Source of the DNA: Flavobacterium sp. UBA807
GTDB taxonomy: Bacteria > Bacteroidota > Bacteroidia > Flavobacteriales > Flavobacteriaceae
DNA: 5,176 nt
Direction of reading: 5' to 3'
Assembly (NCBI GenBank): GCA_002296885.1
Contig: DBIH01000008.1
Span: 1-5,176, forward strand
Positions 1 to 5,176 of the stretch are shown one piece after another (position 1 is the first letter of the stretch; the number at the start of each line of letters is the position of its first letter). The notes under the pieces were generated by a model. It had not been told where the DNA came from. It did not search any database and was given only the letters and a program-made list of their open reading frames with translations. Made by a program: the position numbers and the translations under genes.

Positions 1-10
1 TTTTTTTTAG
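1..10 (+). terminator. Possible tail of an upstream terminator
   Basis: The window opens with eight T followed by AG. The same A/T8/AG ending closes the clear terminator at 1976-2013. This suggests that the first bases are the T-tract of a rho-independent terminator whose hairpin lies left of the window. The stem itself cannot be seen, so this is inference only. Confidence 0.3.
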
Positions 11-52
11 TTAATCAAATCTAAAATTTTAACATTCATTGTAACTATTGGT

Positions 53-60
53 TACATTTG
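53..60 (+). promoter_or_regulatory. Bacteroidota -7 promoter element for the M61 peptidase gene
   Basis: TACATTTG matches the flavobacterial -7 consensus TAnnTTTG exactly and lies 31 bases before the ATG at 92. Transcription would start at about 66-68, giving a leader of roughly 25 bases. No clear TTG -33 element is found at the usual 17-23 base spacing (about 27-35), so the upstream half is degenerate or absent. The leader is A-rich (AAAAAAATAAATTTTAGATA) without a Shine-Dalgarno, as is normal for this phylum. Confidence 0.5.
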
Positions 61-91
61 GGGACTCATTCAAAAAAATAAATTTTAGATA

Positions 92-1954
92 ATGAAAAAA
101 GTATTTCTAAGTGCCGTTTTTGTTTTATCGGTTTTCAGCCATATGGCAACTGCACAAAAACAAAAACAAGCTTCGCCGGAAGTAAAAGTAACAATCGATT
201 TAAATAATGTAAAAAATGATAAAGTTATGGTTACCGTAACTCCATCAGGATTTAATAGTAATGATGTTGTTTTTCACATTCCAAAAACAGTTCCCGGAAC
301 GTATTCTGCGGATAATTACGGAAAACTGATTGATGATTTAAAAGCATTTGATAAAAACGGAAAAGAATTAGAGACTTCCAAAACAGACGAGAATTCATGG
401 AAAATTTCAAATTCTAAATCACTGGCTAAAGTCACTTATTGGGTAAATGATACTTTCGATTCTGAGTCTGGTAAGGGATTTGGTAAAGAAGACATCTTTT
501 CTCCTGCTGGAACCAACATTTTAGAAGGTAAAAACTTCATGGTAAATAATCATGGATTCATTGGTTACTTTGATAACAAAACCGAAATAAAATACGATGT
601 AAAGGTTTTGCATCCTGCAGGTCTGTTTGGTGCAACTTCTTTAATTGATGCTGATAAAAGCGATACAGTAGACGAGTTTGTTGTAAACCGTTATTTCGAT
701 TTGACAGACAATCCGATTATGTATTCAAAACCTGATTATAAAACCTTTACTGTTGATGGAATGGAGATTTTATTCAGTGTTTATTCTCCAACCGGTGTGC
801 ATTCTGCCGAAGAATTATTACCGGATTTAGAAAAAACTATGCGTGCCCAAAAAGCATTCATGGGTTCAATTAATGCAAACAAACGCTACACAGTTTTATT
901 GTATCTGTCAGATATGAATAAAAACGATGCTAAAGGATTTGGAGCTTTAGAGCACCACACATCAACAACGGTTGTGTTTCCCGAAGCAATGCCTAAGGAT
1001 GCGCTTGGTGAACAATTGAAAGATGTGGTATCACATGAGTTTTTCCACACGATAACACCATTAAGCATTCACTCTAAAGAAATTCAGTTCTTTGATTACA
1101 ACAATCCGAAAATGTCTGAGCATTTATGGATGTATGAAGGTGTGACCGAATATTTTGCAAACCTTTTTCAGATAAACCAGGGATTGATAGACGCAGACGA
1201 ATTCTATCAAAGAATGGTAGGGAAAATCAACAATGCTTCATCTATGAATGACACAATGTCTTTTACAGAAATGAGTGCCAATGTTTTGGTTGAACCATAT
1301 AAAGATCAATACTTAAATGTTTACGAAAAAGGTGCTTTGATTGGGATGTGCATTGATATCATTATCCGCGAAAAAAGCAATGGAGAAAGAGGGATTTTAG
1401 ACTTGATGAAAAAGCTGTCTAAAGAATATGGTGTTGATAAACCATTTAACGACAATGAGCTTTTTGCTAAGATTACGCAATTAACCTATCCTGAAGTCGG
1501 AGAGTTCCTAAACACTTATGTAGCAGGAAAAACGCCGATTCCCTATGATGTTTATTTTGCAAAAATGGGTGTGACAAAAACCAAAGTTCAGATTCCCGGA
1601 AATCCGTTTTTAAAAGACCAGTCAACACCATACATTACGGTTAATCCAAAAACCAAAGAAATTGTAATTATTCCGGGTGGTGAACTGAGTGATTTTATGA
1701 AAGGTCTGGGATTAAAAGGAGGCGATACCATTTTGGCAATAAATGATAAAGCGTATAATCTGGATAATATTTACGAAATGATTATGGAAAGCCAAAACTG
1801 GAAAGCTGATGACCCAATCAGCGTTAAAATAAGACGTGACGGAGCTGAACAAACCCTTACAGGTAAAGTAAAATTAAGTTTTACAGAAGAGGAAGGTTAT
1901 AAATTCACCGATACCTCAAAAGAGAAGCTGAATAATGCCTGGCTGAAAGGATAA
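92..1954 (+). CDS. M61 family metallopeptidase (glycyl aminopeptidase-like) with PDZ domain
   Basis: Predicted exported zinc metallopeptidase of family M61, whose characterised member, Sphingomonas glycyl aminopeptidase, removes N-terminal Gly or Ala. Residues 1-21 form a signal peptide (KK, hydrophobic core, A-T-A before Q22), which supports the ATG at 92. Residues about 30-205 fit the M61 N-terminal beta domain. The catalytic part holds GALEH (284-288), the counterpart of the gluzincin substrate-binding motif, then the zinc site HEFFH (H315, E316, H319) and the probable third ligand E349 in MYEGVTEYF. PYDVYFAKMGV (484-494) and a PDZ-like segment (about 513-595, with GLGLKGGDTILAIND) follow, as in other M61 proteins. 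At 620 residues it has normal family length with all catalytic residues intact. It appears monocistronic, with its own promoter element and a strong terminator. Family assignment is firm. The natural substrate is unknown, and periplasmic versus outer-membrane location cannot be settled from sequence. Confidence 0.95.
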   Translation: MKKVFLSAVFVLSVFSHMATAQKQKQASPEVKVTIDLNNVKNDKVMVTVTPSGFNSNDVVFHIPKTVPGTYSADNYGKLIDDLKAFDKNGKELETSKTDENSWKISNSKSLAKVTYWVNDTFDSESGKGFGKEDIFSPAGTNILEGKNFMVNNHGFIGYFDNKTEIKYDVKVLHPAGLFGATSLIDADKSDTVDEFVVNRYFDLTDNPIMYSKPDYKTFTVDGMEILFSVYSPTGVHSAEELLPDLEKTMRAQKAFMGSINANKRYTVLLYLSDMNKNDAKGFGALEHHTSTTVVFPEAMPKDALGEQLKDVVSHEFFHTITPLSIHSKEIQFFDYNNPKMSEHLWMYEGVTEYFANLFQINQGLIDADEFYQRMVGKINNASSMNDTMSFTEMSANVLVEPYKDQYLNVYEKGALIGMCIDIIIREKSNGERGILDLMKKLSKEYGVDKPFNDNELFAKITQLTYPEVGEFLNTYVAGKTPIPYDVYFAKMGVTKTKVQIPGNPFLKDQSTPYITVNPKTKEIVIIPGGELSDFMKGLGLKGGDTILAINDKAYNLDNIYEMIMESQNWKADDPISVKIRRDGAEQTLTGKVKLSFTEEEGYKFTDTSKEKLNNAWLKG

Positions 1955-1975
1955 TATCATAAAAAAACATACTTT

Positions 1976-2013
1976 AAATCCTCAATTTGTAATTCAGATT
2001 GAGGATTTTTTTT
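1976..2013 (+). terminator. Rho-independent terminator after the M61 peptidase gene
   Basis: A near-perfect 14-bp stem pairs AAATCCTCAATTTG (1976-1989) with CAGATTGAGGATTT (1995-2008), with one T-G wobble. The loop is TAATT (1990-1994). An eight-T run (2006-2013) overlaps the stem foot. The stem begins 22 bases after the peptidase stop codon. It separates the peptidase transcript from the lipoprotein gene downstream. Confidence 0.9.
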
Positions 2014-2015
2014 AG

Positions 2016-2023
2016 TATTATTG
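2016..2023 (+). promoter_or_regulatory. Candidate -7 element for the lipoprotein gene
   Basis: TATTATTG fits TAnnTTTG with one mismatch and sits just after the terminator T-run, 16 bases before the ATG at 2040. A separate promoter is expected here because the terminator should end upstream transcription. No -33 TTG lies at proper spacing (nearest are 1987-1989 and 1999-2001, spaced 26 and 14 bases). The implied leader is only about 10 bases and falls in an A10 tract (2026-2035). Weak call. Confidence 0.25.
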
Positions 2024-2039
2024 CCAAAAAAAAAATAAC

Positions 2040-2756
2040 ATGTGTAAATCACTCATCGCAGTATTTTCAATACTTGTACTAATATCTTGTTCTGAAAAAA
2101 AATCAGATAAAAATTTTGTTTTAACCGGAAATGTAAAAGGATTAAAGAAAGGGACTTTATATATTCAAAGGATAAAAGATGACACAACGTTAGTTGCCAT
2201 TGATACAATAAAAATTAACGGTGATTCTCATTTTATTAGTGAATTTGATTTGCAATCTCCAGAAATGCTTTATTTGTTTTTAGACAGAGGGGTTACTAAT
2301 TCGCTGGATAACAATATTTCATTTTTTGCAGAACCGGGTATACTAAATCTGGAGACTTCGCTCGATTTTTTTACGGCAGATGTTAAAATCACTGGATCAA
2401 AAAACCAGGAACTGTATGATGAATATAAAAAAGTAGTTTCGAGATATGTGGATCAGGATTTAGATTTGATTCAGAAAAAGTTCCTTGCCATTAAAGATAA
2501 AAGAACAGATGAAGTAAATAAGATAGAGGAAGAGCAGGAAGGTGTTGTTAAAAGAAAATATCTTTACACCACAAATTTTGCTGTCAATCATGGCGATTAT
2601 GAAGTCGCACCTTATGTGACATTAGCAGAGATTTATGATATTAACCTGAAATATTTGGATACAATCCAAAAATCAATGACACCAAAGATTTCAAAATCTT
2701 TGTACGGAAAAAAATTAAACGAGCTAATTGCTGAAAGAAAGAAACTTGGGAGATAA
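2040..2756 (+). CDS. Lipoprotein with DUF4369-like domain, no thioredoxin domain
   Basis: Predicted lipoprotein of 238 residues. The N-terminus has a short hydrophobic stretch ending in lipobox L-I-S-C, so C17 would be lipidated; this supports the ATG at 2040. Residues about 26-115 (FVLTGNVKGLKKGTLYIQRI, then DTIKINGD, then FFAEPGILNLET) resemble the DUF4369 beta domain found at the N-terminus of many Bacteroidota TlpA/AhpC-like thioredoxin proteins. Residues about 120-238 are charged and mostly helical, the usual linker in that family. The protein stops where a thioredoxin fold would normally begin, and no CxxC is present. Only 5 bp separate its stop from the convergent gene, so no displaced thioredoxin domain follows. 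Only one acidic residue (E19) closely follows C17, so a surface-export signal is not evident. Function is unknown. Lipoprotein call is firm; the DUF4369 assignment is from memory of the family pattern. Confidence 0.85.
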   Translation: MCKSLIAVFSILVLISCSEKKSDKNFVLTGNVKGLKKGTLYIQRIKDDTTLVAIDTIKINGDSHFISEFDLQSPEMLYLFLDRGVTNSLDNNISFFAEPGILNLETSLDFFTADVKITGSKNQELYDEYKKVVSRYVDQDLDLIQKKFLAIKDKRTDEVNKIEEEQEGVVKRKYLYTTNFAVNHGDYEVAPYVTLAEIYDINLKYLDTIQKSMTPKISKSLYGKKLNELIAERKKLGR

Positions 2757-2761
2757 AATTA

Positions 2762-5176
2762 TTATCGCTTCAGGCTAAAATGACCTTTATGGATTCGGCC
2801 GTCATTTCGTATGACATTAAACCAATAATCATCCGAAGGCAATTGCTTTGCATTAAATGTACCATCCCAAACGTCATCATTATCCATTATCTTCAATAGT
2901 TTACCATAGCGGTCAAATATTTTTACTTCAAAATTTGGCTCGTGCAGAGAGAATTTAATATACCAGTTGTCATTATATCCATCTCCGTTTGGCGTAAAAA
3001 ATTTAGGATAATTTAATAAAAAAACTTCTTTTACAGCCATTCCGCAACCGTTTTTATCTCGAACTGTCACAGTATAAGCTCCGTTTGTTAAACCATTAAA
3101 TACATTACTGTCCTGAAACGAAATGTCATCAATAGAATATTCGTAATCGCCTATACTGGTGGTGCTGAGATTAACAGTAATGCTATTTTCATTATCAGTC
3201 CAGTCCACAGTATCAATAGAAGTTATAATTGGGGCATTTGATAAAACCACAGTAAAACTTTTAGTAGATGTACAGGAAACCGAACCGTGATTTTGACCAA
3301 CTGTAACCGAATAATTATCAGGCTGAAATATTGTAATCGATGGAGTAATAGCTCCTGTCGACCATAAATAACTGTCAAAACCACTACCTGCAGTAACAGT
3401 AATTCGGCTTTTTTCACAAAGTATAACTTCATCAGGGATGTTAATGACCGGAACTTTAACTAGTGTCAACGCCAATTTTACGATTTGATGGCATCCGTTA
3501 ACGGAGTCAATTCTAACATATATAATATTTAGTCCTAAAACGATGGTATGATTTGTACTAAATTCTTCTGAAGCAATTTGATTTTCAGCACCGTTAAATG
3601 AATTGTAATAAGTAAAAGTATTTCCGCTAACACTAACCAAATCAGAATTAAACTGCGATAAATCTACATTCTCATCACCATCATTTCCTATATCACAAAC
3701 CGGCTTTGCATAATCAACAGCGTTTAGGGTAGTCAACAAAGTAATGACAACAGGTAGTCTCCCAACACTTTCACAGCCGTTTACAGTTTGAGTTGCATAA
3801 TAAGTAGTGCCATCAACTAAAAGGGTTGTTGAAGGTAATACTGTTGAACTCGTTGCAGAACTATACCAATTAATAGCAGTACCAGTTACAGCAATGTTAT
3901 TTAAATTAGGATTTTGTGCAGCACAAAATGTTTGATTGCCAACTCCAGTAGGTGTAGTAATATTTTGTACAGATATCAAAACGGGAGACCTCAAACTTTC
4001 ACAAGTATTTACTGTTTGCGAAGCATAATAAGTAATTCCATTCTGCAAGATAGTTGAGTTTGTTAATAAATTACCGCCGCTAATAGCATCATACCATTTA
4101 ATATTTGTGCCTGTAATTACAATATTATTCAAAGTTGCATTCTGTTGAAAGCAGAATTTTTGTGGTGATGCAGCAATAGGTGCAGGAGAAGGAGTTATAG
4201 TCGCGTGAACAACAGCCCTCAGGCTCTCACAACTGTTTACTGTTTGCGACACATAATAATTGGTGTTATTCGTCAAAATTGTCGAGGCAGGCAATACATT
4301 CCCATTAGTCAAGGCATCATAAAATTCAATATTTTGGCCGGTAATCGTTAAATCAGAGAGCCTTGCATTATCACTTTCACAAAACGACTGATTACTTGTT
4401 GTAGGAGGTAACGGACTTTGATTAACGGTAACGGTTACAGCCGTTCTCGGGCTTTCAGGACAACTGCCAACTTGTTTAGAAACATAATAAGTCTGTCCAT
4501 TTACTAAAGGTTGAGTACCTGATAACTGAACTGTTGAAGTTGCTGAACTATACCATTTCACAGAACCTGAATTAGGTGATAAATCTGCAATGGTAGGATT
4601 ATCAGAAGAACAAAAGGTTTGAGCATTTATCGCATTCGGAGCTAAGCTGTCACAAGGACCTAATTTTAAAACAAACCCGTCATCATCTAAAACAGCATTA
4701 CTATGAACAGCATTAAAATTTAAGATGTTAGTAGAAGGGTCTAAATCTGCCGTTCCGCCAAAATAACCGCTGTAGTACTGATAACCATTTTTTATTTTAA
4801 TCCCGCTAAATTTTAATTTATAAGTGCCAAATAGTTCATTATCGGCATGTCCAAGCCTAAAGGCACTTACAAAATTTCGGTTAGAATCAAATTTTACAAC
4901 GTAACTTTCACCATATTGCTGATAAAAACTATCCAACAAGAATGTATTCGCCGAAGGATCAGCATCTACAATTCCTTTAAACATAGTAGCAAAATAATAA
5001 TTATTATCTGAATCCGATTCTATAACATCAAAAAAGGAATTAACATCAGCATATTGCTTATGATCTATATAATTACCATTAGAGTCCAACCATAATATAG
5101 CACCTGAGCCCGTTGCGGTTATAACATTCGAAGAAGGGTCAACATCAGGATTGTTTGAAAAGGAAATATCAAAAGT
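2762..5176 (-). CDS. T9SS type B sorting domain protein with Ig-like repeats, N-terminus missing
   Basis: Large secreted or cell-surface protein. The frame stays open to the window edge, giving 804 visible residues (residue 1 at 5174-5176); the start and signal peptide lie beyond it. A TTG at 5087-5089 could be mistaken for a start, but the 29 codons upstream continue the same repeat pattern. Residues 1-165 carry propeller-like repeats with DVDPSSN, DADPSAN and DLDPSTN (first motif Asp-Pro at D13, D73, D146) and F-V-x-K-(L/F) strands. Residues 181-485 are four Ig-like repeats (PF19081-like). Residues about 486-575, 576-649 and 650-723 are three further Ig-like modules, the last with the YEYSIDD and YTVTVRDKNGCG pattern. 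Residues 724-804 are the gliding-motility-associated domain (CHU_C, TIGR04131/PF13585), with FFTPNGDGYNDNW at 726-738, IFDRYGKLL, and terminal GHFSLKR. This domain directs export by the type IX system. A role as adhesin or extracellular binding protein is inference; no catalytic domain is visible in the part seen. Confidence 0.95.
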   Translation of the reverse strand, partial: TFDISFSNNPDVDPSSNVITATGSGAILWLDSNGNYIDHKQYADVNSFFDVIESDSDNNYYFATMFKGIVDADPSANTFLLDSFYQQYGESYVVKFDSNRNFVSAFRLGHADNELFGTYKLKFSGIKIKNGYQYYSGYFGGTADLDPSTNILNFNAVHSNAVLDDDGFVLKLGPCDSLAPNAINAQTFCSSDNPTIADLSPNSGSVKWYSSATSTVQLSGTQPLVNGQTYYVSKQVGSCPESPRTAVTVTVNQSPLPPTTSNQSFCESDNARLSDLTITGQNIEFYDALTNGNVLPASTILTNNTNYYVSQTVNSCESLRAVVHATITPSPAPIAASPQKFCFQQNATLNNIVITGTNIKWYDAISGGNLLTNSTILQNGITYYASQTVNTCESLRSPVLISVQNITTPTGVGNQTFCAAQNPNLNNIAVTGTAINWYSSATSSTVLPSTTLLVDGTTYYATQTVNGCESVGRLPVVITLLTTLNAVDYAKPVCDIGNDGDENVDLSQFNSDLVSVSGNTFTYYNSFNGAENQIASEEFSTNHTIVLGLNIIYVRIDSVNGCHQIVKLALTLVKVPVINIPDEVILCEKSRITVTAGSGFDSYLWSTGAITPSITIFQPDNYSVTVGQNHGSVSCTSTKSFTVVLSNAPIITSIDTVDWTDNENSITVNLSTTSIGDYEYSIDDISFQDSNVFNGLTNGAYTVTVRDKNGCGMAVKEVFLLNYPKFFTPNGDGYNDNWYIKFSLHEPNFEVKIFDRYGKLLKIMDNDDVWDGTFNAKQLPSDDYWFNVIRNDGRIHKGHFSLKR
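2765..3007 (-). other. T9SS type B C-terminal sorting domain (CHU_C)
   Basis: The last 81 residues form the type B C-terminal domain. It has the aromatic-TPNGDGYND opening with an Asp/Asn-rich turn, a central FDRYGKLL strand, WDGTFNAKQLPSDDYWF, and the Lys-Arg end after GHFSL. In Flavobacterium johnsoniae this domain class is needed for T9SS secretion of proteins such as SprB. The domain looks complete and undamaged, so the protein should be an active T9SS client. Confidence 0.93.
3722..4636 (-). repeat. Four tandem Ig-like coding repeats, 76-77 residues each
   Basis: In-frame tandem repeats inside the surface-protein gene: unit 1 at 4406-4636, unit 2 at 4178-4405, unit 3 at 3950-4177, unit 4 at 3722-3949. 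Each runs (Q/K)-x-F-C, then a (W/F)Y strand, then N/D-G/N-x-(T)YY, then a second Cys and SPR/SLR-like residues. Cysteines fall at visible residues 189/239, 266/316, 342/392 and 418/468, always 50 apart. DNA similarity remains in places; for example tttactgtttgcga occurs at 4008-4021 and 4236-4249, exactly 228 bases apart, showing in-frame duplication. Confidence 0.88.
4682..5176 (-). repeat. Propeller-like D-x-D-P-S-x-N repeats (at least three)
   Basis: Three copies of D-(V/A/L)-D-P-S-(S/A/T)-N are seen, with their motif Asp-Pro codons starting at 5140, 4960 and 4741, so spaced 60 and 73 residues. Each is followed by a strand such as AILWLDSNGNYI, YVVKFDSNRNFV or GFVLKLGPC. This resembles beta-propeller repeat proteins of Bacteroidota in which a D-x-D-P turn precedes a F-V-x-K-L-D strand. 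The array is cut by the window edge, so the true copy number is unknown. The fold is inferred from pattern, not shown. Confidence 0.65.

Noticed and set aside
886..1068. Minus-strand open frame of 60 codons
   Set aside because: It lies wholly inside the M61 peptidase catalytic region, antisense to the conserved GALEH and HEFFH motifs, with no recognisable domain or start context; a shadow of the real gene.
2752..2766. Small hairpin across the convergent stop codons as a shared terminator
   Set aside because: Only five A/T-rich base pairs and no T-run on either strand; too weak to support a terminator call.
3223..3432. Minus-strand open frame of 69 codons in another frame of the surface-protein gene
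   Set aside because: Fully nested in the Ig-like part of the T9SS protein on the same strand, low-complexity Leu/Val/Gln-rich product, no independent start signal.
3722..4636. Regularly spaced repeats resembling an array such as CRISPR
   Set aside because: Units are 228-231 bases, diverged, in frame and encode Ig-like domains; there are no short identical direct repeats with unique spacers.
92..5176. A joint peptidase-lipoprotein-surface protein system
   Set aside because: The terminator at 1976-2013 separates the first two genes and the third is convergent; nothing in the sequence ties the products together beyond all being exported.

Overview
The window looks like chromosomal DNA of a flavobacterium (Bacteroidota, Flavobacterium or a close relative). 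The DNA is AT-rich, translation starts follow A-rich leaders without a Shine-Dalgarno, a TAnnTTTG-type -7 promoter element is present, and one gene encodes a protein with a type IX secretion (T9SS) type B / gliding-motility C-terminal domain, which is essentially confined to Bacteroidota. The genus is inferred; no marker gene is present to fix it.

Layout: 1-91 is a leader with a probable terminator tail and a TACATTTG promoter element. 92-1954 (+) is a complete M61-family metallopeptidase with signal peptide, HEFFH zinc site and C-terminal PDZ domain. 1976-2013 is a strong intrinsic terminator. 2040-2756 (+) is a small lipoprotein with a DUF4369-like N-terminal domain and no thioredoxin domain. 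2762-5176 (-) is a large secreted T9SS type B protein. It converges on the lipoprotein gene with only 5 bp between the stop codons and is open at the right edge, so its N-terminus lies outside the window. There is no gene-free stretch longer than 91 bases.

How the genes relate: all three products are predicted to leave the cytoplasm (periplasm or outer membrane, lipoprotein, and secreted or cell surface). The terminator between the first two genes and the convergent orientation of the third argue against one operon, so no joint pathway is claimed. The most structured element is the surface protein. From N to C it has propeller-like D-x-D-P-S-x-N repeats, four tandem Ig-like repeats of 76-77 residues with a cysteine pair exactly 50 residues apart in each, three further Ig-like modules, and the sorting domain. 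I see no mobile element, CRISPR array, RNA gene or convincing new multi-gene system here.
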